Source: CAYVUI01 sp964454745
GTDB taxonomy: Bacteria > Planctomycetota > Phycisphaerae > Sedimentisphaerales > Anaerohalosphaeraceae
Assembly: GCA_964454745.1 (NCBI GenBank)
Contig: CAYVUI010000011.1
Span: 1 to 56,450 of the forward strand
Reading direction: 5' to 3'
DNA: 56,450 nucleotides
The position numbers and the translations under genes are program-made. Shown one piece after another: positions 16,909 through 24,952 of this stretch. The number at the start of each line of letters is the position of its first letter. Position 1 is the stretch's first letter. Below the pieces are notes generated by a model. It had not been told where the DNA came from and did no database searches. It saw only the letters and a list, made by a program, of their open reading frames with translations.

Positions 16909-18672
16909 TTATTCCGTGGGCCGATAATCATGCCAGCCGGAAGGTGCGGGAATGTACTTGCCCTTGAGCCAGATATCGCCGGGCAAAATCCCCTGCATCA
17001 TGCGCTGGTCGAGGTAATACTGCTTGTGATAGCCGTCTGAACCGCAGCCAACGACACCGCGGATCGCCTCGGAGATTGTGCCGTGAACCACGATATAGTT
17101 CTGGCCACCGGAGGCTTCTTTTCGGCCGCCGTAGCTGCCCCGGCGGACATCCTCTGCACCCCATCCGCCGCCGCCGACGGTAATCGCCGCTTCTACGACC
17201 GTATACCGGGGCAAATGGCGGTAATGGGAATTGGGGCTGTAATCGTATTCCCCGATGGGTTCGTAGACATCGCCATTTCCGGAATCGGTAAAGGCGGTCA
17301 TAAACCCGGTGGAATCTCCGCAGATATCGGTGACTCGACCGGGATCGGCCACTTTTACGACGCCCTGTGAAACCAGGCCGACAATGTTAGGATTGTTCAT
17401 CATGGGCAGTCCATTTTCCTGGTGGTCTCCGTCGACTTCGAGTGATTCCGTCAGCCAGATATTACCGGTTGCAACGACTGTAATCTTGCCCTTAACGGTA
17501 TTGATGGCATCGGCCCCAAGGCTGTCGAATTTTTCCTGGTTGCTTCCGATAATGACGTTGCCGTCAACATAGATTTGTCCGCCGGGCAGCCCCTGCACGC
17601 CGCCGTAGGAGGGCAAAACCTCGGTGCTTTCGAGTGAGCGGACATAGCGTTTTCCGCGGCTCTCGGCGTTTTCAGGGATCACATGATAGCCGTAAATATG
17701 ATACTTGGTAAACTGGTCACTGCCCTCGGTATCGAGCTTGTAGTCCCAGGTCGTCGTGGTTCCGTCACGCATATAGCCGCGAACGGTACAGTCCTCAGTG
17801 ATCTGGACATAGCCGACGCCGTCTTTTACGAAAAATTCGAGCTGGACGCTGGGCTTGGCGTTGGGAACATCATTGTTGGCCACAGGCGAAAAGATCAGCT
17901 CGGGCTTTTGCTCTTCGAGGGTCTGGCGGAATTTATCGACCTTGGTGGCCAGGGTGACCTGATCGGTCACGCGGCTGGCGGGCTGGTTGAAGTAAATGCC
18001 TGAATCAAAGCAGTCCATCACATCGGAATACTTGTCATCCTCGTCCGAATCATACCGGGATTCTCCCATCGAAACGGTCTGAATGAATTCAGGGTCACCG
18101 GAGATGTGAATATCCCGCTCGGAGTCGTCAGGCTCGGCATAGCAGTTGATGTGCACGGGGATATCGATGATCTCGCCATTGACAAAGTAGACCTCGTAGG
18201 TCGAGTTAGGGCCGCTGGGCACACGGCACATTCCCATATCCCATCCGCTGACGGCCTGGACCACGAGGACATCGACGGTCCGCTGGAACCGCCCGCAGTG
18301 ACCGGTGGACACGATGCGGTAAATAGGCCGGGCACCGATGAATTCATGGAAATTGATCGAATACTCACAGGAACTATCGGTAAAGTTGATCGTTTCGGTG
18401 GTATCAAAGTCGGGGTCATCGAGTGCCGAAAGCAGGTCCATCTGCTGGCCCATGCGGAAGACGGCCTTTTCGTAGCCGGCCTCAGCGGCCATCATGGCAA
18501 CCGCTTCGTTTTTGAGCTTGACGGATTCAAGGCGTTCACCGAAACTGGTCTGCATGATCCCCAGGCCAATGGCGCTGAGAATAATCATAGCAACGACGAC
18601 AAGGACCAGGGCCACACCGCGCCGGGGGGCCTTGTATCCTTTTTTTGTCTTGTTTTTGCTGGCAGGTTTCAT
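16909..18672 (-). CDS. Large PilX-like minor pilin / pilus assembly protein
   Basis: The frame is open far upstream, but the true start is the ATG at 18672, with AAGGA about eight bases ahead. The upstream part is only the shadow of the PilW-like gene. The 587-residue product opens with a basic segment, then GVALVLVVVAMIILSAIG, a PilX-type hydrophobic helix, and AGYEKAVFRM, typical of PilX N-terminal domains. PilX family members are usually 150-250 residues, so this one carries a large extra C-terminal region. That region is rich in Gly, Tyr and Asp and includes a bactofilin- or autotransporter-like stretch (IYVDGNVIIGSN, ITVVATGNIWL). It is probably exported and may sit at the pilus tip. It closes the pilV-W-X unit. 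Confidence 0.78.
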   Translation of the reverse strand: MKPASKNKTKKGYKAPRRGVALVLVVVAMIILSAIGLGIMQTSFGERLESVKLKNEAVAMMAAEAGYEKAVFRMGQQMDLLSALDDPDFDTTETINFTDSSCEYSINFHEFIGARPIYRIVSTGHCGRFQRTVDVLVVQAVSGWDMGMCRVPSGPNSTYEVYFVNGEIIDIPVHINCYAEPDDSERDIHISGDPEFIQTVSMGESRYDSDEDDKYSDVMDCFDSGIYFNQPASRVTDQVTLATKVDKFRQTLEEQKPELIFSPVANNDVPNAKPSVQLEFFVKDGVGYVQITEDCTVRGYMRDGTTTTWDYKLDTEGSDQFTKYHIYGYHVIPENAESRGKRYVRSLESTEVLPSYGGVQGLPGGQIYVDGNVIIGSNQEKFDSLGADAINTVKGKITVVATGNIWLTESLEVDGDHQENGLPMMNNPNIVGLVSQGVVKVADPGRVTDICGDSTGFMTAFTDSGNGDVYEPIGEYDYSPNSHYRHLPRYTVVEAAITVGGGGWGAEDVRRGSYGGRKEASGGQNYIVVHGTISEAIRGVVGCGSDGYHKQYYLDQRMMQGILPGDIWLKGKYIPAPSGWHDYRPTE

Positions 18673-18704
18673 TTTTGTATTCCTTTTTCCTAACGCATAT
18701 ACGA

Positions 18705-19388
18705 TTAACGAGGCCAGATGTTCCTCATCATTGAGGAAGTCATGACTCGAATGGTTTCTCCGTCTTCGGGATCGGTGAGATTGACGTGCAGCCGGACGCA
18801 TCCAAGGCCGGTTGCCCCCTGGGCCGTATGGCTGAATGCCTTCTGGCCGTCCTGAACGGTGACGTTGCTGGCGATGACACGGGTGGTCACATCGCTGGTG
18901 TTTCTCGCCCCGCCGCCGTAGGGGATCCCGCCGGGAGGATAGGGTCCGACGTCCAGTTTGAGCTGGTCGCCGTCTATATAGAAGAGTGCATAGGCCGTTC
19001 CGGTCATGGCGACATCGAGCAGATCGAAGCTCAGGTCCACGTCCCAGAAATGGAATTCCACGGCATCGCCGTAATAGATGTTTTCCCCGGAGAGCGTCTG
19101 GCTGACAGGGGAAAAGCTGCTGGGGGTGCCGGTATAGAGGGTGTAGTCCAGTCGGTTGCACTTGCGAACCGTGGCCCCGAAGGAGAGCATGATCCGTTCG
19201 GCGTCGATACGGATCTCCTTGTGGGTATTGTCAAAACTGCGATTCCATGCCTTATGGCCGCCGGCAACGAGCATCGAAACGGTCAGGATGACGATGGTTG
19301 TCAGCGCCATACCGACGACGAGCTCGGTGAGCGTCAGGGCCTTTTGGCGGGTTTTCGCAGATTGTATTGTTTTCGTTTTCATTATCAT
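18705..19388 (-). CDS. PilW-like minor pseudopilin
   Basis: A 227-residue prepilin. After a short basic leader, the cleavage/methylation motif reads ALTLTELVVGMALT, with Ala in place of the usual Gly before the cleavage point and Glu at +5. A single hydrophobic helix follows. Size and motif match PilW/PilJ-type minor pilins that start fibre assembly. The ATG at 19382 (third residue) has AGGGG at better spacing than the ATG at 19388. It lies six bases after the PilV-like gene and 32 bases before the PilX-like gene. Confidence 0.82.
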   Translation of the reverse strand: MIMKTKTIQSAKTRQKALTLTELVVGMALTTIVILTVSMLVAGGHKAWNRSFDNTHKEIRIDAERIMLSFGATVRKCNRLDYTLYTGTPSSFSPVSQTLSGENIYYGDAVEFHFWDVDLSFDLLDVAMTGTAYALFYIDGDQLKLDVGPYPPGGIPYGGGARNTSDVTTRVIASNVTVQDGQKAFSHTAQGATGLGCVRLHVNLTDPEDGETIRVMTSSMMRNIWPR

Positions 19389-19394
19389 CGCCCC

Positions 19395-19880
19395 TTATCC
19401 CCCTGCCATGTCGCCGCGGACATAGGTCGTAAAGATTACGGGATTGGTTTTGCGGTTTCCGCCGTACTTGACGATACAGGAGAGCTGCCGCAGGCGAAGC
19501 TGGAGCATGCTGTCTTGCTGGACATCCAGCCAGCAGAGCATGACCTCGACGTCCACGTCATCAATGGTATTGGTATAAATGCAGTTATGAAGGACGGTGC
19601 CGAGCCCCTGGCCTTCGGTGAAATCGCCGGGAATGCTGTCGGTGGTAAAACCGAAACCCAGTGCGGCAGGATTGTATGTGCTGGTGCCGCCCGTGCCCTT
19701 CCAGTCTTCGATCAGAAGCTGGGCGGCTCTTGTGGCGGCCTGCTGCCAGCGGGCTAATTTGGACTGCTGGCGGCCATGGAACTGATAGCCCATCGCGCCA
19801 ATGGAAATGATGGCAAGAAAAGACATCGCTATAATCACTTCCACCAGGGAAATCGCAAGTTGTCTTTGTTTTCTTACCAT
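19395..19880 (-). CDS. PilV-like minor pseudopilin
   Basis: A 161-residue prepilin with a short leader, then AISLVEVIIAMSFLA, a type III signal with Glu at +5 and Ala before the cleavage point. It is a minor pilin of the PilV/PilI kind. The ATG at 19880 has GGAG seven bases upstream. It is the first gene after the terminator of the major pilin, so it is expressed by read-through or from an unseen promoter in 19881-19914. Confidence 0.8.
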   Translation of the reverse strand: MVRKQRQLAISLVEVIIAMSFLAIISIGAMGYQFHGRQQSKLARWQQAATRAAQLLIEDWKGTGGTSTYNPAALGFGFTTDSIPGDFTEGQGLGTVLHNCIYTNTIDDVDVEVMLCWLDVQQDSMLQLRLRQLSCIVKYGGNRKTNPVIFTTYVRGDMAGG

Positions 19881-19914
19881 TTTCGTTCTCCGTTTCGATT
19901 CGGTTTAGATAAAT

Positions 19915-19941
19915 AAAAAAGAGGGGCCGCAGGGACCCCTC
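19915..19941 (-). terminator. Terminator of the major pilin gene
   Basis: A 6-bp stem (gagggg at 19921-19926, cccctc at 19936-19941) is followed on the minus strand by six T (19920-19915). It lies 18 bases after the pilin stop and would keep most transcription on the abundant pilin. Confidence 0.75.
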
Positions 19942-19958
19942 TTTTCGTATTCTCAAGA

Positions 19959-20387
19959 CTAACCACCTGAAACAACAGGGGCAAATGTCGTATCACCGTT
20001 TTCATCACACGTCAGTGTCATACCCTGAGGTTCCAGATCTGTATTTGTAATCGTAATTACAAACTCGATCTCAGGGTCAGAACCAGGTGTATAGCTGCAC
20101 GACGTAATTGCATAATCATTGATGTCAAAGTATGTTCCGTGCAGGTCACTGGCAATAAAACCAAGGTCCGTCAGGGTAGGAGGATAGGTACCATTGGAAC
20201 CCATTTCTGCGGCATACGCACGCATTGCGGTAGCAATTGTACCTGCCGCAGATTTACCTTCCGACCATTTTGCCGAGTCCACACGACCACGCATCAGAGG
20301 AATTGCCACGGTTGCCAGAATACCAACGATCAGTACCACAACCATCAATTCAACAAGCGTAAAACCTTTTTTAGTCGACTTCTTCAT
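19959..20387 (-). CDS. pilA: Major type IV pilin (PilA-like)
   Basis: A 142-residue prepilin from the ATG at 20387, which has a perfect AGGAG seven bases ahead. The frame extends nine codons further, but that would spoil the leader. The leader MKKSTKKG precedes FTLVELMVVVLIVG, the canonical signal: Gly at -1, Phe at +1, Glu at +5. The mature part includes two Cys (in TSCSYTP and LTCDENG) that could form the disulfide-bonded D-region of pilins. The strong ribosome site, separate promoter region and private terminator suggest it is the abundant fibre subunit. Confidence 0.9.
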   Translation of the reverse strand: MKKSTKKGFTLVELMVVVLIVGILATVAIPLMRGRVDSAKWSEGKSAAGTIATAMRAYAAEMGSNGTYPPTLTDLGFIASDLHGTYFDINDYAITSCSYTPGSDPEIEFVITITNTDLEPQGMTLTCDENGDTTFAPVVSGG

Positions 20388-20483
20388 TTTAGTTTCTCCT
20401 AATAGAAAAACCAATTATTCATTTTTTCATTTCACAGCGGCTCGAAACGGTTCCGAACAACTGTCACTTAAACAATAGGAAAT

Positions 20484-20513
20484 AACAAAAGTGCTTCCAA
20501 ATCAGACAGTCAA
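20484..20513 (-). promoter_or_regulatory. Candidate promoter of the major pilin
   Basis: On the minus strand a TTGACT box (20513-20508) lies 17 bases from TTTTGT. The overlapping sequence TTGGAAGCACTTTTGTT (20500-20484) has the GG-N10-GT spacing of a degenerate sigma-54 -24/-12 site, and many pilA genes use sigma-54. Either reading is weak. The leader would be about 85-100 bases. Confidence 0.3.
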
Positions 20514-20532
20514 AAAAATCTGTTTTTTTTGA
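20510..20532. terminator. A/T hairpin after pilC
   Basis: A 9-bp stem (tcaaaaaaa at 20510-20518 with tttttttga at 20524-20532) lies just beyond the pilC stop. It is all A/T apart from one G-C pair, so it is a weak terminator at best. Confidence 0.35.
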
Positions 20533-20547
20533 TCCCGATAATATCGC

Positions 20548-21771
20548 TCAGGACATGGTGAAAACCGGCAGATACAGCGCCAAAAGCACGACCAGCACGA
20601 TCATACCCACGACCACGATCATGATCGGTTCGAGCAGGGTCAGCATGGTGGTGATCAATGCGTCCACTTTTCGCTCGTAATAGGCTGCGGTGCGGTCGAG
20701 GACCTTGGCCAGTGCCCCGCTTTCCTCACCGACCTGGATCATCTTGGAGACCATGGGGGGGAAAAAGCCGGCCATGTGCAGGCTGGATGATACGGTCGCC
20801 CCTTCGATGACGTTTTGCTTGGTTTTCTGGATCGCGGTGCGGATGATATCGTTTCCGGTCATGGAGGCCAGGATGTCCATGGCTTCGAGGATTGAAATAC
20901 CGGACGAGATCAGCGTAGACATGGTTTTGCAGAACACCACGACAAAGGCCTGGGAGACGATTTTGCCAATGAGGGGGATTTTGAGTACGGCCCGGGAGAA
21001 AAAGACGTGTCCGCCTTTTGTCCTGTTGATCAGGGCCAGCGAGATGCCGATAAAAAGGACCGTGCCGAGGACATAGAGGTAATTGGCCCGCATCCAGTAA
21101 TAAAAGGCCATAAAGCCTTTGGTAAAGGCGGGCAGGTCGCCGCCGAGCTGATCGAAGATAATGGTGAACTTCGGAATCAGGAAGGCCATGAAAATGATGG
21201 TGATGATGATAATAAAGATAAAGACGAAGGCCGGGTAGACGGTGGCTTTTCGGACCTTCTTGACGAACGTATCCTTATTATCATAGTATTCGGCCAGGCG
21301 CTGGAAGGCGGCGGCGATATTACCGCTGGTTTCGCCGGCCAGGACGATGGACCGCGCAAGGTGGTTGAAAATACGCGGATATTCGCCCAGGCACTCGGAA
21401 AAGGTGTGGCCTTTCTGCATTTTCTCGCAGATTTGCTTTAGAACCTTTTCGAGGGCGGGGTTTTCGATATCGTCGGCAATAGTATCCATCGCAGTGATAA
21501 TGGGGATTCCGCCTTCGACCATAGTATTAAGCTGCCAGGCGAGGGCGGCCAGTTCGCCGGATTTGATGGTTTTTTGGCCGGCGCGTTTGGCCTCGGATAC
21601 CTCTTTTTTCTCTTCGATTTCCACGACGGTAACGGGGGTCAGGCCCTGGTCGCGCAGCCAGCCAATCACATCATTGCTGGAAAAGGCGCGCTTGAGGCCT
21701 TCTTTGGCTTCGCCGGTCAGGTCGCGGGCGAAAAACTTGAAATTGCGAATTTGTGCTTCTTGTGTGGCCAT
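20548..21771 (-). CDS. pilC: Type IV pilus inner-membrane platform protein PilC (GspF family)
   Basis: A 407-residue protein of normal length for PilC/GspF. It has two T2SF domains (about 70-195 and 275-400), a long hydrophobic segment at about 175-200 (VFIFIIIITIIFMAFLIP), one near 225-250 and one at the C-terminus (IMIVVVGMIVLVVLLALYLPVF). The family signature LPxAxRxG-like GETSGNIAAAFQRLAEY and GEESGALAKVLDRTAAYYE are both present. It is the membrane anchor on which PilB and PilT act. It starts 14 bases after the pilB stop in the CBS-pilB-pilC unit. Confidence 0.95.
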   Translation of the reverse strand: MATQEAQIRNFKFFARDLTGEAKEGLKRAFSSNDVIGWLRDQGLTPVTVVEIEEKKEVSEAKRAGQKTIKSGELAALAWQLNTMVEGGIPIITAMDTIADDIENPALEKVLKQICEKMQKGHTFSECLGEYPRIFNHLARSIVLAGETSGNIAAAFQRLAEYYDNKDTFVKKVRKATVYPAFVFIFIIIITIIFMAFLIPKFTIIFDQLGGDLPAFTKGFMAFYYWMRANYLYVLGTVLFIGISLALINRTKGGHVFFSRAVLKIPLIGKIVSQAFVVVFCKTMSTLISSGISILEAMDILASMTGNDIIRTAIQKTKQNVIEGATVSSSLHMAGFFPPMVSKMIQVGEESGALAKVLDRTAAYYERKVDALITTMLTLLEPIMIVVVGMIVLVVLLALYLPVFTMS

Positions 21772-21785
21772 GGGTTTCTCCGTTT

Positions 21786-23543
21786 TTATGCATCCTCTTG
21801 TTCGACAAAGGCGACACGCAGTATCTCCTCGGGCGTGGTCAGCCCCTGCTTGATCTTTTCGACCCCGTCCTCCATGAGGCCTCCGTATCCTTTTTCGCGG
21901 GCTTTTTTGCGGATATCGATCTCGCTTGCCCCTTTGAGGATCATCTCACGAATCTGCGAGTCGATCATGAGAAATTCAAATACAGGCAAACGGCCCATGT
22001 ACCCTGAGCCGCCGCAGACTTTGCAGCCCTTGCCGTGGTGAATCTCTATCTCTTTGGCATCCGATATGCCAAGGAGCTTTGCCTGGCGTGGTTCAATCTT
22101 TGTCGGCTCTTTGCAGTGTTCGCAAATCCGGCGAACCAGCCGCTGAGCCAGGACCATATTCAGCGTCGAGGCCAGCAGGAACGGTTCGATGTCCATATAA
22201 AGGAATCGGCTGATCGCGCTGGGTGCGTCGTTAGTATGGAAGGTGCTCAGGACCAGGTGGCCGGTGAGCGAGGCCTTAATGGCGATATCCACGGTCTCCT
22301 TGTCGCGGATCTCTCCGATCAGGATAATATCGGGGTCCTGACGAAGGATGGCACGCAGGCAGACGGCGAAATCAAGGTCAATGTCCTGCTTGACCTGGAT
22401 CTGGTTGATGCCTTCAAGGCTGTACTCAACGGGGTCTTCTACGGTCGTGATGTTCTTGGTCGGATCTTTGAGGTAATTGAGCACGGAATACAGGGTCGTA
22501 CTTTTTCCGCTTCCGGTCGGGCCGGTTACGACGATGATGCCGTGGGGCTGAGTGAGCACCTGCTTGAATTCGTCAAGCCGTTTGGGGTCCATGCCCAGGA
22601 CATCCACGTTGTGATTGGCGGCGGCGCCGTCGAGAATACGCATTACGGCCTTTTCGCCGTAAATCGTCGGGATAATCGAAACACGGACATCAATGGGATT
22701 CCCGGAATTCTTGATCTTGAAACGCCCGTCCTGGGGCAGTCGGCGTTCGGCGATATCCAGCCCGGCAAGGATTTTGACACGGGTAACTACCGCGGCCTGC
22801 ATCTTTTTGGGCGGGGGAACCATTTCGCGCAGGACACCGTCAATACGCATGCGGATCATCATGTTCTTCTCGCCCGGCTCGATGTGAATATCGCTGGCTC
22901 GGCTCTTGACCGCGTGGTTGAGCAAAAGGTCCACGAACCGGATCAGCGGTGCCTTGGTCGCGGCGACCTGCTCATTTTCAGAGTCTTGCTGGGTCAGGTC
23001 TTCCTCGGGCAGTTCGTCCTCCACCTGCATCTGGACGAGATCACGCAGGTTCTGTTCCTGCACATCGCTGCCGTGATAGATTTCCTCGATGGCCCGGCGA
23101 ATGCTCGAGGGAGTGCTGATGACGACCTTGACTTCCCTGCCGATCTTGAGCTTGATCGTGTCGATCTCAATGACATTAAAGGGATCGGCCATCGCGACGA
23201 CGACGTGAGTGCCTTCATCGCGAAGGATAATCAGGCAAAAGCGTTTGGCCAGGTTCTCGGGCAGCAGGCGGGCACTTTTCATATCGATCTGGGAAGTGTC
23301 CCACAGGTCGTAATAATCCATCGAGAGGTATTCGGCCAGCGCGGAAGTGACCTGGTCCTCCTTGAGGATTCCCATCTGCTGGAGCACCTCACCGAGGTAT
23401 CCGCCCTTGTCATGCTGGGCATTAAGGGCCTGGGTAAGCTGCTGCTTGGTCAGCAAACCCTTGGAGACAACGAACTCACCGAAGAGCTGGTTGTCTTTGC
23501 CTTTGGGCTTTTGTACGGTCGTCTTTTTCCTGGATATTCGCAT
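21786..23543 (-). CDS. pilB: Type IV pilus extension ATPase PilB (GspE family)
   Basis: A 585-residue protein from the ATG at 23543 (the open frame continues upstream as a shadow of the CBS gene). The N-terminal T2SSE domain (about 55-160) is followed by the ATPase core: Walker A GPTGSGKST (341-349), GEIRD (410-414), the His box LVLSTFHTNDAPSA, and a tetracysteine zinc site (CEHC at 474-477, CKVC at 507-510). Zinc-binding separates PilB/GspE from PilT. It drives pilus extension. The gene follows the CBS-domain gene by 33 bases and precedes pilC by 14. No clear ribosome site is visible, so coupling to upstream translation is likely. Confidence 0.94.
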   Translation of the reverse strand: MRISRKKTTVQKPKGKDNQLFGEFVVSKGLLTKQQLTQALNAQHDKGGYLGEVLQQMGILKEDQVTSALAEYLSMDYYDLWDTSQIDMKSARLLPENLAKRFCLIILRDEGTHVVVAMADPFNVIEIDTIKLKIGREVKVVISTPSSIRRAIEEIYHGSDVQEQNLRDLVQMQVEDELPEEDLTQQDSENEQVAATKAPLIRFVDLLLNHAVKSRASDIHIEPGEKNMMIRMRIDGVLREMVPPPKKMQAAVVTRVKILAGLDIAERRLPQDGRFKIKNSGNPIDVRVSIIPTIYGEKAVMRILDGAAANHNVDVLGMDPKRLDEFKQVLTQPHGIIVVTGPTGSGKSTTLYSVLNYLKDPTKNITTVEDPVEYSLEGINQIQVKQDIDLDFAVCLRAILRQDPDIILIGEIRDKETVDIAIKASLTGHLVLSTFHTNDAPSAISRFLYMDIEPFLLASTLNMVLAQRLVRRICEHCKEPTKIEPRQAKLLGISDAKEIEIHHGKGCKVCGGSGYMGRLPVFEFLMIDSQIREMILKGASEIDIRKKAREKGYGGLMEDGVEKIKQGLTTPEEILRVAFVEQEDA

Positions 23544-23575
23544 GTTGAAATCGTATCTGTGGGCCTTGAATCCGG

Positions 23576-23974
23576 TTAGCGGGCTGCGGCAGCCAGGCGG
23601 CTGTGAATGATGCACCGCAGGATATCTCTTCGGCTGATGATTCCGACGATTTTTCCGCCTTCGGTCACCGGCACGCGGCGGAAATGATACGTCGCGAGGC
23701 ATTCACAGATGTCATGGATATTCTCGCTGATATCAAACGTAATCGCCGGAACAGTCATGAATTCACTGACTTTACGGCCCTGGGCATTCTCGCCGTCCTG
23801 CATCAGGCAAAGGACATCTTTTTCGGACAGGATGCCGATCACCTTGCCGTCACTTTCGCAGACCGGGATTCCGGTAATATCGTTGTCGGCCAGCAGGTTC
23901 AAAGCCTCGGCAATGGGGGTATCGGGGCTCACGGTAATTACGTGGAGCGTCATAATCTCTTTTGCAAGCATCAT
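23576..23974 (-). CDS. Two-CBS-domain protein heading the pilB-pilC unit
   Basis: A 132-residue protein consisting only of a CBS pair: AKEIMTLHVITVSPDTPI...GIPVCESDGKVIGILSEKDVL, then VSEFMTVPAITFDISENI...RRVPVTEGGKIVGIISRRDIL. Such Bateman modules bind adenosine nucleotides (AMP, ATP, sometimes SAM) and pass energy state to a partner protein. Stand-alone copies often act on nearby enzymes. Being the first gene of the pilB-pilC unit, it may tie the extension ATPase to energy charge. This is an inference. The start ATG (23974 or 23971) has AAGGA six bases upstream. Confidence 0.92.
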   Translation of the reverse strand: MMLAKEIMTLHVITVSPDTPIAEALNLLADNDITGIPVCESDGKVIGILSEKDVLCLMQDGENAQGRKVSEFMTVPAITFDISENIHDICECLATYHFRRVPVTEGGKIVGIISRRDILRCIIHSRLAAAAR

Positions 23975-24137
23975 TTGTATCCTTTATCAATCATGTGCGC
24001 ACTACATTTCTGCAAAATCCATATATGGTGAATATATCGACGTTTCGACGGGCAGGCTTAACGTGGAAACCAGATCGCGCAGCGGGGACATTATCAGACC
24101 GTAACGGCCCTTGTACGGCACGAAATATGGTTATCAA

Positions 24138-24881
24138 CTACTCGGTTACTTCAGCTTTCGCGGCGGGGTCAAACGGGTGTGTGCGCAAGGCGAGGCTAAA
24201 CAGGTAGGGATAGCTTTTTTTGAGGTGCTGCATGTAGTCGAGCCACTGTGTGGAGACCGTCCGATAAGCGCGGGAAAGGTCGCCGCAGATGTGGTGATAA
24301 TCCCTGTCACCAAGGTCGAGAATCTCCTTTCGCTCGGAGAGTTCCTCGGTCAGGTGGAAAACCGCCCAGAGGCAGTCGGTGAAAGCGTCATGTTCGAGGA
24401 GATTTGGATTTCCGAGCAAGCGGAGCAAAAACGGCCGCTTTGAGAGCAGGAAGGCCTTGAGTTCGGCAAGCTGGACTCCCTTGATGCCGATGGGATATTT
24501 ATAGGACTTCAGGAAGTCGCGAATGCGGGTAAAGTCTGCCTCCTGGCTGTTGAGGGTAAGCTTTAGGCTCTCGGCCAGGTCGTCCGATTCGGGATCATTG
24601 CGGGAAAAAGAGCGGAGCAGGTGCGAACCGACCTCGCTGAAAAACGCGCCGATGACCATGTTGAGCTTCTGCATTTTGGCCCTTTTGGCCCGATAATGCA
24701 GGATTCGCTCAAGTACAAGGGTGACGAGCAGGACCTCGATGGGCACAAAGGCGATGTCCCCTACCAGGTAAATAAGGATATGATGGGCATCATGGAAGAG
24801 GAGAAAATGGATGCCGTATATCAGGACTGACAACGCGATCAGCGATGCGGCGAGGATTAATTGCCATTGGGTTCGTTTCAT
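24138..24881 (-). CDS. Conserved-looking two-helix membrane protein of unknown function
   Basis: A 247-residue protein with two N-terminal transmembrane segments (about 7-28 and 35-59) and a cytoplasmic helical domain of about 185 residues. Residues such as FFSEVGSHLLR, GDRDYHHICGDLSRAY and QWLDYMQHLKKSYPYLFSLALRT give it a real protein character. I cannot name the family. The ATG at 24881 has GAGGTG five bases upstream. It lies alone between an alcohol dehydrogenase gene and the CBS-pilB-pilC unit, on the same strand as both. Confidence 0.75.
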   Translation of the reverse strand: MKRTQWQLILAASLIALSVLIYGIHFLLFHDAHHILIYLVGDIAFVPIEVLLVTLVLERILHYRAKRAKMQKLNMVIGAFFSEVGSHLLRSFSRNDPESDDLAESLKLTLNSQEADFTRIRDFLKSYKYPIGIKGVQLAELKAFLLSKRPFLLRLLGNPNLLEHDAFTDCLWAVFHLTEELSERKEILDLGDRDYHHICGDLSRAYRTVSTQWLDYMQHLKKSYPYLFSLALRTHPFDPAAKAEVTE

Positions 24882-24952
24882 GTAGCACCTCTGTTTTTCA
24901 TGAATAAGAAATCAGTCGGCCTAATGATATGCCGCAAATCGAAAAATGGCAA

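Noticed and set aside
18673..19161. N-terminal extension of the PilX-like frame
   Set aside because: The extension is the out-of-frame shadow of the PilW-like gene. The ATG at 18672 with AAGGA upstream and a fitting hydrophobic start is the real beginning.
22035..23579. A 514-residue plus-strand frame opposite pilB
   Set aside because: PilB has every catalytic motif on the other strand. The plus-strand product is low-information and has no ribosome site. The same reasoning applies to 10709-11503, 18106-18693, 18786-19757 and 14414-15208.
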